From assembly GCA_004356265.1 (NCBI GenBank), contig SMXK01000183.1, positions 1 through 9,377 on the forward strand: DNA of 9,377 nt, read 5' to 3'. Positions 1-6,706 of this stretch are shown here, piece after piece. The notes beneath the pieces are model-generated. The model was not told where the DNA came from and did not search any database. It saw only the letters and a program-made list of their open reading frames with translations. Position 1 is the stretch's first letter; every line of letters begins with the position of its first letter. A program made the translations under genes and the position numbers. Source of the stretch: Bacteroidota bacterium. GTDB taxonomy: Bacteria > Bacteroidota > Rhodothermia > Rhodothermales > UBA10348.

Positions 1-1370
1 ATGATCACCGCTGTAAGGTCGTCGGCTTGTTCAACGCCGCTGCCGAACTCCCGAACCGCATCGTAGAGCCGGACAATTATTTCAGCAGGTGTCAAATCTC
101 TGGCGTCTTGAAGCACCTCACTGATCCGGTCTTCCCCGTATTCTTCGTCGTCCGAGTTCATCCACTCGGTAAATCCATCTGTAATCAGAACGAGCATGTC
201 CCCCTTTGCCATGTCAATTACCTGCGGATCCCCATACGGGATGCCAGCCATCAAGCCGAATGGAATTCCGTGAGCTGCGAAATTTTCCACCTTACCGTCC
301 GCCGCGGTAAAAAATAACAGGGGAGAGTGTCCAGCGGAAAGTAATTGAATCTGCGACGTCGCCGGATCAATCACAGCCACGACGAACGTGATGAATCTGT
401 CAGACGGGAGGTCTTCGACCAGGAGCGCATTGATTTTGTCCATCTCTTCCCCGATACTTGAGACCGTCGGAAAGGCTGCCCTGGCATATGCACGGCACGC
501 CGCAGTTACGAGTGCTGGCCCGATTCCGTGACCTGAAACATCGGCCAGCGATATGGCTACGCAGCCGTTCGAAATGGCCTGCCAATCATAGTAGTCCCCG
601 CCGGTTTCGTCGGCGGGTTTGTTCCAGCCAGCAATCTGAAAACCGTCGACCGTTGGCATCGACTCGGGCAATAAGCCCTGCTGAATCGTCCGCGCGATGT
701 TCAGGTCCTGCTTGATCCGCTCCATTTTCTCCCGTGTTTCGGCTTCCTTCATAGCCGCTACAACGTGGCTTCGGATTTGTCCGGCAACCCCACTGGCAAC
801 CGCACCGCTTAAGAAAATTGTAGCCGCATAAGTCATGTATAGCGGTAGCGAATACACTCCGAACTCCGGCGCTTCGGTAGTACTGAATACGAAGACAACA
901 ACGAGCAAGTACCCGCCGGTCGAGAGTAATCCGGTGAGGAAACAGAGTCTGGGACTGAGTTTGAGAGTAGACAGGATGATAAAGATCGGATAAAGCAGGA
1001 TCCCGGGAGCGACGAGGGCCGAATACGGACCATTATCAGACCCGGTGGCGATCAAAAATAATAGCAGTGTGGGAAAAGAGGTTTCAACTATCAGGTTTAC
1101 TCCCCATAACCATACCGGTGGCTCCAAACCACTAAGTTGATTGCGGCCAACTACACGTAATATTTGAGCCTCATAGACGGCAAGTAGAACTATTAATCCA
1201 GCAACTTTCAGCACAAACGACTGCTCGACAGCAGAATCAGTTGTGAGATGGCGCAGACCAACAATTATCGCGGCAGCTATAAGAAAGCCAAGCATTCCGA
1301 GGATGCGAAATCGCTCGCTCCTTAATGCAGCAGACTGAAAAGCTTCGGAATGAATCGGGGGCGATGCCAT
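1..1370 (-). CDS. Membrane-anchored SpoIIE/RsbU-family PP2C serine/threonine phosphatase (C-terminal end off the window)
   Basis: Read by reverse translation as 456 codons, with an in-frame stop directly before the ATG at 1370, so this is the first possible start. The gene runs off the left edge; the last visible residues, ADDLTAVI, normally lie close to the end of such proteins, so only a few are missing. Residues about 22-195 hold roughly six hydrophobic segments. A short charged helix (about 200-228) leads into the phosphatase domain. Metal-binding PP2C motifs are clear: GGDYYD (257-262), ADVSGHGIGPAL (276-287), LSAGHSP (344-350), LITDGFTEW (395-403) and the acidic pair D450-D451. The family dephosphorylates Ser/Thr on STAS-domain anti-sigma antagonists and similar partners at the membrane. 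No STAS or anti-sigma gene is directly adjacent, but it lies 96 bp downstream of the arsR-type gene on the same strand, possibly co-transcribed. The sensed signal is unknown. Confidence 0.93.
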   Translation of the reverse strand, partial: MASPPIHSEAFQSAALRSERFRILGMLGFLIAAAIIVGLRHLTTDSAVEQSFVLKVAGLIVLLAVYEAQILRVVGRNQLSGLEPPVWLWGVNLIVETSFPTLLLFLIATGSDNGPYSALVAPGILLYPIFIILSTLKLSPRLCFLTGLLSTGGYLLVVVFVFSTTEAPEFGVYSLPLYMTYAATIFLSGAVASGVAGQIRSHVVAAMKEAETREKMERIKQDLNIARTIQQGLLPESMPTVDGFQIAGWNKPADETGGDYYDWQAISNGCVAISLADVSGHGIGPALVTAACRAYARAAFPTVSSIGEEMDKINALLVEDLPSDRFITFVVAVIDPATSQIQLLSAGHSPLLFFTAADGKVENFAAHGIPFGLMAGIPYGDPQVIDMAKGDMLVLITDGFTEWMNSDDEEYGEDRISEVLQDARDLTPAEIIVRLYDAVREFGSGVEQADDLTAVI

Positions 1371-1466
1371 CTAATCCGGGAGAATTTAAAAAATATCAAT
1401 TCGCATGATAATACCGCCGGAATCAGGATGCTGTATCATCGGGCGATGCAGGCCACCACGAATTGC
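1371..1466 (-). other. Intergenic gap between arsR-type gene and phosphatase gene
   Basis: This 96-bp gap contains no convincing terminator (no GC-rich stem followed by T-tract on the minus strand) and no strong Shine-Dalgarno sequence before the phosphatase ATG. A 7-bp inverted repeat, CAATTCG at 1397-1403 and CGAATTG at 1459-1465, spans most of the gap, but its AATT core is self-complementary and it may be chance. Read-through from the ArsR gene into the phosphatase gene is possible but not shown. Confidence 0.4.
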
Positions 1467-1784
1467 TCACAGAAGTACCTCTTCTTCGTTTCTAATCTGG
1501 CCGCAGACAAGCAGGCAGATGGCCGCCAGGCTCGGATCTGAAATACTGTAGTAGGCGTACAGGCCGTCTTTTCGCCTGGAAACCATACCCTCCGTCGCTA
1601 AAAGGCGTAAATGTTTGCTGATATTGGCCCGATTCTGTCGCGTCGCGTCTATGAGCTCCTGCACGTTCATTTCTCCTGCAGTCTGGATATTATTTAGAAT
1701 ATGCAATCGAACTGGTTCACCCAGCAATTGAAAACGTCGCGCAGCTTTTATTAACATCTCTTCCCGAACCAGGCCCTTTTGCAT
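1467..1784 (-). CDS. ArsR/SmtB-family winged-helix transcriptional repressor
   Basis: A 105-residue protein of normal ArsR length. Residues about 15-35 (FQLLGEPVRLHILNNI) match the family's first conserved helix. Residues 41-62 (VQELIDA...NISKHLRLL) are the DNA-binding helix-turn-helix, and 66-82 (GMVSRRKDGLYAYYSIS) form the wing. Two cysteines, C90 and C94, sit one helical turn apart in the last helix; there are none near the recognition helix. Persulfide-sensing relatives such as BigR/SqrR/YgaV use one cysteine in each of two separate helices, so the sensing chemistry here is uncertain. The start at 1784 has GAGGG only one base upstream, a tight ribosome site; an internal ATG (codon 10) is an alternative. 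It is divergent from the sulfur operon starting at 2007, which makes it the likely regulator of that operon and of itself. Family assignment is firm; the inducer is inferred to be a sulfur species. Confidence 0.93.
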   Translation of the reverse strand: MQKGLVREEMLIKAARRFQLLGEPVRLHILNNIQTAGEMNVQELIDATRQNRANISKHLRLLATEGMVSRRKDGLYAYYSISDPSLAAICLLVCGQIRNEEEVLL

Positions 1785-1834
1785 ACCCTCTTTTATTTAG
1801 ATTTGCGATAATACCAGTCAACAACGAGTTAAAT

Positions 1835-1846
1835 ATACGACTAATA
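1835..1846 (+). repeat. Direct repeat copy A, possible regulator half-site
   Basis: The 12-mer ATACGACTAATA is repeated with one mismatch at 1896-1907 (ATACGGCTAATA), 61 bp downstream, and both lie in the divergent control region. The spacing is close to six helical turns, which would place the copies on about the same DNA face. Its role is inferred only from position and similarity. Confidence 0.35.
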
Positions 1847-1855
1847 AGTTTCCTA

Positions 1856-1876
1856 ATGTTAATAACATGCTTAACA
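1856..1876. promoter_or_regulatory. Candidate ArsR-type operator: overlapping perfect dyads
   Basis: Two perfect inverted repeats overlap here. ATGTTA-A-TAACAT occupies 1856-1868 (6-1-6) and TGTTAA...TTAACA occupies 1857-1862 and 1871-1876 (6-8-6). AT-rich dyads between an ArsR-family gene and its divergent target are the usual place for the homodimer to bind. A possible -35 box overlaps them, which would fit repression. Binding itself is not shown by the sequence. Confidence 0.45.
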
Positions 1877-1895
1877 ATAGTCTATATTATGTTGA

Positions 1896-1907
1896 ATACG
1901 GCTAATA
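1896..1907 (+). repeat. Direct repeat copy B, possible regulator half-site
   Basis: The 12-mer ATACGGCTAATA matches copy A at 1835-1846 in 11 of 12 positions. It lies just downstream of the tentative -10 box of the sulfur operon, a position suitable for a second regulator contact. Function is inferred. Confidence 0.35.
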
Positions 1908-2006
1908 TATATGATGAATTACGTGTGTGGAATATTAATACATAACTAAATAGTTCTATATTGATAACGATAGTAAATCTTTACACACAGGCGTACATTT
2001 TCCAAT

Positions 2007-2567
2007 ATGATCGAACTATTATCGTCGCCCTGGCCCTGGTACGTATCCGGACCGTTGATCGGATTATTTGTGCCCACACTTCTGCTTCTTACCGGGAAGC
2101 GGTTTGGTGTTTCTGCCAGTCTGCGTCATATATGCGCGGCCGCCGTACCGGGAGAAATCGAGTACTTCAATTATGACTGGAAGGGGAAAGGCCTCTGGAA
2201 TTTGACTATGGCGCTTGGGATTTTTATCGGAGGAATCATCGCCGCTCAAGTTCTCTCAGGCTCGGAATCGGTCGCAATTTCGAATGCTACGGTTGAAGAT
2301 CTTACGGCCCTGGGTCTTACGACCTTTGAGGGACTGGTGCCGGTCCAACTGATCAGTTGGGAATCACTGCTCAGCCCTGCCGGATTTATCGTGATTGTCC
2401 TGGGTGGTTTTTTGATTGGTTTCGGTGCGCGATATGCGGGCGGCTGCACATCCGGACATGCCATTACCGGGATAGCAAATCTGGAACTCGGCTCGCTCGT
2501 TGCTGTCATCGGCTTCTTCATCGGCGGATTGATAATTACGTTCTTTTTATACCCATTTTTGCTATGA
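2007..2567 (+). CDS. YeeE/YedE-family thiosulfate (sulfur anion) transporter, first half-protein
   Basis: A 186-residue multi-pass inner-membrane protein. Hydrophobic segments lie at about 10-30, 65-83, 125-143 and 160-186. The family signature GFGARYAGGCTSGHA (138-152) includes C147, matching the conserved cysteine motif of YeeE channels, whose cysteines relay thiosulfate. A second cysteine, C43 in LRHICAA, may be the other relay residue. Full-length YeeE proteins are roughly twice this size, so this is the split version in which a second short protein supplies the other half; the next gene, 13 bp downstream, fits that role. No good Shine-Dalgarno sequence precedes the ATG at 2007. Role in sulfur-anion uptake is known for the family; the substrate here is inferred from the downstream persulfide/rhodanese gene. 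Confidence 0.88.
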   Translation: MIELLSSPWPWYVSGPLIGLFVPTLLLLTGKRFGVSASLRHICAAAVPGEIEYFNYDWKGKGLWNLTMALGIFIGGIIAAQVLSGSESVAISNATVEDLTALGLTTFEGLVPVQLISWESLLSPAGFIVIVLGGFLIGFGARYAGGCTSGHAITGIANLELGSLVAVIGFFIGGLIITFFLYPFLL

Positions 2568-2580
2568 ACCGGATACTAAC

Positions 2581-3090
2581 ATGACATCGGACACACACGC
2601 CGGGTCTCTGGCGCAAGGATCTCAAGAGAAAGGCGCTTCAGAGAATGGCTCAACGGCGCAAGGCGCCCGGCGAACCGGGTACATTATATACTTGTTGATC
2701 GGGCTCGTTTTCGGAATAGTTCTCGTTAAAAGTCAGGCTGTTTCATGGTTTCGGATACAAGAAATGTTTCGGTTTCAAAGTTTTCATATGTATGGAATCA
2801 TAGGCTCAGCAGTCGCGGTTGCTGCTTTGTCGCTGTTTCTGATTAAAAAAATGAAGCTGACATCCGCCTCGGGTGAGCCGCTGATTATTGAGCCGAAAGA
2901 ATTTGAGGGAGGGAAAAGCCAGATGTTCGGTGGTATCATATTCGGAGCCGGGTGGGCTCTCCTTGGCGCTTGTCCGGGCCCGATTTTTGCACTCATCGGA
3001 ACCGGGACTTTGGTTCTGCTTGTAGCCCTCTTGAGCGCAGTTACAGGCGCCTGGATGTACGGGCTGATGCGGCCTTTCCTTCCGCAATAA
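2581..3090 (+). CDS. DUF6691/YeeE-YedE-like membrane protein, second transporter half
   Basis: A 169-residue membrane protein. The first 30 residues are polar and rich in Gly, Ser and Ala, possibly a non-conserved cytosolic tail or an over-extended start. Hydrophobic segments follow at about 33-50, 70-88, 115-133 and 137-157. The motif WALLGACPGPIFALIGTG (125-142) carries C131 and corresponds to the cysteine-glycine-proline motif of YeeE-type channels. The segment WFRIQEMFRFQSFHMYGIIGS (56-76) is typical of DUF6691 proteins paired with a YeeE half. It begins 13 bp after the first half and is followed 39 bp later by the MBL-rhodanese gene, so the three are very probably one transcript. Pairing of the two halves into one channel is inferred from family and synteny. 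Confidence 0.85.
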   Translation: MTSDTHAGSLAQGSQEKGASENGSTAQGARRTGYIIYLLIGLVFGIVLVKSQAVSWFRIQEMFRFQSFHMYGIIGSAVAVAALSLFLIKKMKLTSASGEPLIIEPKEFEGGKSQMFGGIIFGAGWALLGACPGPIFALIGTGTLVLLVALLSAVTGAWMYGLMRPFLPQ

Positions 3091-3129
3091 TACCAATTTC
3101 AGATAGATAGAATTCACGGTGAAAGTTTT

Positions 3130-4566
3130 ATGTTTTTCAGACAGATAGTTGATCCAAAGCTGGCGCAGTATGCCTATCTGATTGGCTGCCAGAGAACCGG
3201 GGAAGCCATATTAATCGACCCTGAGCGAGACATTGACAGGTACCTCGCGCTGGCTGCACAGGAAGACCTGAAAATTGTTGCTGTCGCTGACACGCATATT
3301 CACGCTGATTACCTGAGTGGGTTGAGGGAATTCGCCGAGCTTGGAGTAAAGGTTTATGCTTCAGCCGAGGGCGGTGAGGAGTGGCAATATGAATGGCTGA
3401 AGGGCAGCTCGTACAACTTTCAGTTCCTGAAGGATGGAGATACGTTCAAAATTGGCAACATTGAGTTTGAAGCGGTTTATTCACCAGGCCACACACCCGA
3501 ACATTTGAGCTATCTCGTCACCGATCGCGGTGGCGGTGCCGACGAACCTATGGGAATCGTGAGTGGTGACTTCGTATTTGTCGGTGATGTCGGTCGTCCG
3601 GACTTGCTCGAGTCAGCTGCGGGGATGGCGGGCATGATGATACCGTCTGCAAAGACATTGTATAAATCGATTGAACGGTTTCTTGAGCTTCCGGACTATT
3701 TGCGGCTATGGCCCGGCCACGGGGCGGGAAGTGCCTGCGGAAAATCGTTGGGCGCCGTTCCTGAATCTACGGTCGGTTACGAAAAGCGCTTTAATGCCTC
3801 TATTAATATGGCGCAAAGGAGTGAAAACGATTTTGTTGAGTACATCCTGGATGGACAGCCTGAGCCACCGACTTATTTCGCCCGGATGAAACGGGACAAT
3901 CGACAGGGCCCGAGAGTTCTGGGCGAATTGCCGACGCCTATACAACTCAACGCAGAAGCGCTTAATGCTCTCGCCGGGCGAAAAGACATCGCTGTAGTTG
4001 ACACCCGCCTCGATCGGTCGGCTTTTATGGCGGCGCACGTCGCGGGTTCACTGTATGCCCCGCTCGACAAGAGCTTTAATACGATTGTTGGCTCGTACGT
4101 GGACGACGAAACGCCGGTATATCTGATTATCGAAGAAGGGGATGTAGAAGAAGCGGTCCGAGATCTCGTTCGAATTGGAATCGACGATATTAAGGGATTT
4201 TCGACTCTGGACACATTGTCCGTGCTGGAGAGGTCTGGATCTCTCGTTTCGATAGACGAGGTTACATTTGCGGCAGTTCTCGATTCTCAGGACGACGACG
4301 GAGTTACCACAGTTGATGTGCGTCGATTGGCCGAATACGAATCAATCCATGTGCCAGGAGCGGTGAATGTTGCGCATACCAGGCTTTCGGCGAGGCTGAA
4401 TGAAATCCCCGGCGGGCAAAAGTTACTGGTTCACTGTCGCTCCGGCGCTCGGGCGGCTGCAGCCGCCGCGTATCTCGCCCGTGAAGGCCACGATGTCGCG
4501 TATGTAAATGATAATTTCGACAACTGGACTCTCGCTCAATCAAAGACCGTGGAAGGTGTAGCATAA
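3130..4566 (+). CDS. MBL-fold persulfide dioxygenase fused to two rhodanese domains (CstB-like)
   Basis: A 478-residue cytosolic protein. The metallo-beta-lactamase domain (about 1-240) has THIHADY (55-61), SPGHTPEH (118-125), SGDFVFVGDVGRPDL (145-159) and WPGHG (194-198). By comparison with ETHE1, H56, H121 and D147 are the mononuclear iron ligands. Y61 replaces the His of the usual HxHxDH motif, a position not used for iron in ETHE1-type enzymes. The first rhodanese domain (about 272-360) has Glu around 335-336 where the catalytic cysteine loop should be, so it is probably structural. The second (about 375-472) has the active loop HCRSGARA with C436. The family oxidises glutathione, CoA or low-molecular-weight persulfides to sulfite, and the rhodanese part can transfer sulfane sulfur, giving thiosulfate. 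It sits between the transporter genes, as in cst-like sulfide detoxification operons, but no SQR or TusA gene is visible here. Confidence 0.92.
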   Translation: MFFRQIVDPKLAQYAYLIGCQRTGEAILIDPERDIDRYLALAAQEDLKIVAVADTHIHADYLSGLREFAELGVKVYASAEGGEEWQYEWLKGSSYNFQFLKDGDTFKIGNIEFEAVYSPGHTPEHLSYLVTDRGGGADEPMGIVSGDFVFVGDVGRPDLLESAAGMAGMMIPSAKTLYKSIERFLELPDYLRLWPGHGAGSACGKSLGAVPESTVGYEKRFNASINMAQRSENDFVEYILDGQPEPPTYFARMKRDNRQGPRVLGELPTPIQLNAEALNALAGRKDIAVVDTRLDRSAFMAAHVAGSLYAPLDKSFNTIVGSYVDDETPVYLIIEEGDVEEAVRDLVRIGIDDIKGFSTLDTLSVLERSGSLVSIDEVTFAAVLDSQDDDGVTTVDVRRLAEYESIHVPGAVNVAHTRLSARLNEIPGGQKLLVHCRSGARAAAAAAYLAREGHDVAYVNDNFDNWTLAQSKTVEGVA

Positions 4567-4596
4567 CCCCACACTCTGCCAGTCATCAGTACTATT

Positions 4597-6270
4597 TTGA
4601 GCGAATTGCACCCTCTTCAACGTTACGTGCGTGACGACATCACCGGAGACCTCGTTGCAGGGCTCACGGTAGGCGTCATGTTAATCCCGCAAGGGATGGC
4701 GTATGCACTCTTGGCGGGACTGCCGCCAATTTACGGCTTGTACGCCTCGCTGGTCCCACTTCTTGTCTACGCCCTGTTTGGATCATCCCGGCATTTAGCG
4801 GTCGGCCCTGTCGCCATGGTTTCTCTGCTGGTGGCCGCTGGTGTGGGCCCATTGTCTGGAGGTGACGCGGGTACATTCGTTGAACTATCGATCGTACTGG
4901 CACTTATGGTCGGGATCATCCAGTTTGTTCTGGGACTTGCGCGATTCGGGTTCATTACGAACTTCCTGTCTCATCCTGTCCTGACCGGGTTCACGTCAGC
5001 TGCAGCGCTTATCATCGGATTCAGTCAGCTTAAGCATCTGTTGGGTATAGATATAGAGCGATCAAGCCATGTTCATGAGATTGTACTCAGCGCGGCAGCG
5101 TCCATCGGAGGTACCCATCTGGCAACACTTCTGGTCGGTGTCGGGAGCATCCTCGTAATTTTAGGACTGAAACGTTGGAATAAAACATTTCCAGGAGCAC
5201 TTGTGGTAGTTGTATTGGGAACGACGCTCGTATGGTACTTCGGAGCGAGCGCCACAGGCATTAAAATTGTTGGCACCGTCCCGGGAGGATTGCCGTCTTT
5301 TTACGTACCGAGTTTTGATCTCGAGATGATACAGGCATTGATTCCTGTGGCCATGACGATCGCGCTTGTAAGCTTTATGGAATCGATAGCGGTTGCTAAA
5401 GTCTACGCGACTAAACATCGGTATAAGATTGATCCCAATCGGGAGCTTATTGGTCTGGGACTCGCCAACATTCTCGGATCTGTGTTTCAGTCGTTCCCAA
5501 CAACAGGCGGCTTTTCAAGAACGGCCGTTAATGAGCAAGCCGGTGCACGAACAAAAATAGCTGCCGTCATAAGCGCGGCCGTCATAGCCGTGACACTCCT
5601 TTTCCTGACTTCGCTTTTCTATAATCTCCCTAAGACCGTTTTGGCTGCAATCATAATGGTCGCGGTATTCGGACTTATGGATTACAAAGAGATGAAGTTT
5701 CTCTGGCGCGTCGATCGCCGGGACTTTTTCCTGATGTCGGGGACTTTTCTGGCTACTGTGGGCCTTGGGATTGAGGAGGGGATTTTACTCGGCGTTGTGA
5801 TGTCACTCGTTATAGTGATTTATCAAAGCAGTCGTCCCCATGTTGCTTTCCTTGGCCGATTGCCTGGCACCAACACCTACAGAAACATTGCCAGAAATCG
5901 AGACGCTATACCGGACGAGGGGATCTGTATCCTGCGTATGGACTCGACCATATATTTCGCCAACGCCCAATATTTCAGTGAAGTTGTTCAATCATGTTCG
6001 GGGCGCGGGGAGAATATCAAAGCCATTATTATTGACGCGTATCCGGTAAACGGTATTGATTCAACAGGTATACATGCCTTAACAGACGCAATCAGGGTTT
6101 TCCAGGATCAGGAAATTGAAGTTTATTTTGCGGGTGTCAAAGGCCCGGTTATGGACGTGTTCAGGAGATCTGAAATCGAAGCCATGATCGGACCCGACCG
6201 GTTCTTTCTCGAAATTTATCAGGCATCAAAAGCCGCCAGTGATAATTTTCCTGTTCAGAAGGACGGATAG
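4597..6270 (+). CDS. SulP-family (SLC26-like) anion transporter with C-terminal STAS domain
   Basis: A 557-residue protein of normal SulP length. The transmembrane domain (about 10-410) shows the signature GLTVGVMLIPQGMAYALLAG (22-41), then PPIYGLYAS, and a second-half FPTTGGFSRTAV motif typical of the sulfate-transporter family. The STAS domain covers about 420-545 and contains the loop DAYPVNGIDSTGIHAL with D488-S489-T490-G491. SulP proteins carry sulfate, bicarbonate or other anions across the inner membrane. Here, 30 bp after a persulfide dioxygenase gene, sulfate or sulfite movement is the likeliest role. The TTG at 4597 is chosen because no ATG or GTG occurs between the upstream in-frame stop (4564-4566) and 4678, and starting at 4678 would cut into the first membrane segment. 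No clear ribosome site is visible, so translation may be coupled to the gene before it. Confidence 0.92.
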   Translation: MSELHPLQRYVRDDITGDLVAGLTVGVMLIPQGMAYALLAGLPPIYGLYASLVPLLVYALFGSSRHLAVGPVAMVSLLVAAGVGPLSGGDAGTFVELSIVLALMVGIIQFVLGLARFGFITNFLSHPVLTGFTSAAALIIGFSQLKHLLGIDIERSSHVHEIVLSAAASIGGTHLATLLVGVGSILVILGLKRWNKTFPGALVVVVLGTTLVWYFGASATGIKIVGTVPGGLPSFYVPSFDLEMIQALIPVAMTIALVSFMESIAVAKVYATKHRYKIDPNRELIGLGLANILGSVFQSFPTTGGFSRTAVNEQAGARTKIAAVISAAVIAVTLLFLTSLFYNLPKTVLAAIIMVAVFGLMDYKEMKFLWRVDRRDFFLMSGTFLATVGLGIEEGILLGVVMSLVIVIYQSSRPHVAFLGRLPGTNTYRNIARNRDAIPDEGICILRMDSTIYFANAQYFSEVVQSCSGRGENIKAIIIDAYPVNGIDSTGIHALTDAIRVFQDQEIEVYFAGVKGPVMDVFRRSEIEAMIGPDRFFLEIYQASKAASDNFPVQKDG

Positions 6271-6280
6271 CAGGACAGAA

Positions 6281-6595
6281 TCAGTCTTTCATAAGATGCT
6301 GACGAAAGGCCTCTTGAACGGCACTCGCTCTGGAGTTTACGTGTAATTTTCTGTAGATACTTTTGATGTGCGTTCGAACGGTGTTCGGGCTGATATATAA
6401 ATCGTCTGCCACATGTATTTCCGTCTGTTCATCAACGAGGTGTTCCAAGATTTCCAACTTGCGTGACGATAGTTTCGATCCGGAATCACTTTGTTTAATC
6501 TGATCCGAATCTAACAGCAGTGACTGCCGTCTTGCGCGATATGGATTTCGGCTTCGGATTATCGACCTGAACGGCGACCAATCCCTCCGATTCTG
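6281..6595 (-). pseudogene. LuxR/GerE-type helix-turn-helix segment without a usable start (frameshifted or remnant regulator)
   Basis: Reverse translation from 6595 to the TGA at 6281-6283 gives an open frame of 104 codons. Its C-terminal ~65 residues are a textbook LuxR DNA-binding domain: LSSRKLEILEHL, then EIHVADDLYISPNTVRTHIK, then IYRKLHVNSRASAVQEA. There is no ATG upstream of the domain in this frame; the first GTG lies inside the helix-turn-helix. The frame opens after a TGA at 6596-6598. Its first ~30 codons are arginine-rich and shadow-like, and they overlap the better-looking 45-codon frame at 6495-6632. Joining the two by one frame change near 6498 would give a small regulator of about 116 residues ending MKD. 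Response-regulator receiver or sensor domains are absent. It ends 11 bp from the convergent SulP gene. It could be a pseudogene, a sequencing indel or a non-standard start. Confidence 0.7.
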
Positions 6596-6632
6596 TCAGC
6601 GTGACGACCGAATCCCCGGCGACAAGAGACAT
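6495..6632 (-). CDS. Short 45-codon open frame overlapping the LuxR-type segment; probable 5' part of the same broken gene
   Basis: The ATG at 6632 opens 45 codons (MSLVAGDSVVTLTESEGLVA...) ending with TAA at 6495-6497. It has a normal amino-acid mix and alternating hydrophobic residues that suggest beta strands (SVVTLTE, GLVAVQV, AVTAVRF). I do not recognise a family. It overlaps the 5' end of the LuxR-type frame by about 100 bp in another frame. A single-base change near its stop would fuse it to the HTH part. It may alternatively be a genuine tiny protein. It is divergent from the SRPBCC gene, with 74 bp between them. Confidence 0.4.
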   Translation of the reverse strand: MSLVAGDSVVTLTESEGLVAVQVDNPKPKSISRKTAVTAVRFGSD

Positions 6633-6706
6633 TCCATTTTAGAAATCCACAAAATGAATTCGGGAGACGGATGTAACAGGATGCAGTCTACAGTCGTTTA
6701 GAGAGC

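Larger units (their letters stand above)
1785..2006. promoter_or_regulatory. AT-rich divergent control region between arsR-type gene and sulfur operon
   Basis: A 222-bp gene-free region, far richer in A and T than the flanking genes. It must carry promoters for both directions. It contains overlapping dyads at 1856-1876 and a repeated 12-mer at 1835-1846 and 1896-1907 (separate entries). A sigma-70-like pair, TTAATA (1859-1864) and TATATT (1883-1888) with an 18-base spacer, could drive the rightward operon and overlaps the dyads. The promoter reading is tentative; no single box is decisive. Confidence 0.5.

Noticed and set aside
27..1033. Several short open frames on both strands within 27-1033
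   Set aside because: They are out of frame with the clear PP2C phosphatase reading on the minus strand, which explains the whole region.
2064..2996. Antisense and alternative-frame open frames within the two YeeE-type genes
   Set aside because: They lack any domain-like composition and lie wholly inside well-supported membrane protein genes.
6271..6280. Bidirectional terminator between SulP and LuxR-type genes
   Set aside because: The gap is only about 10 bp and I found no stable stem with T-tracts in it or just around it.
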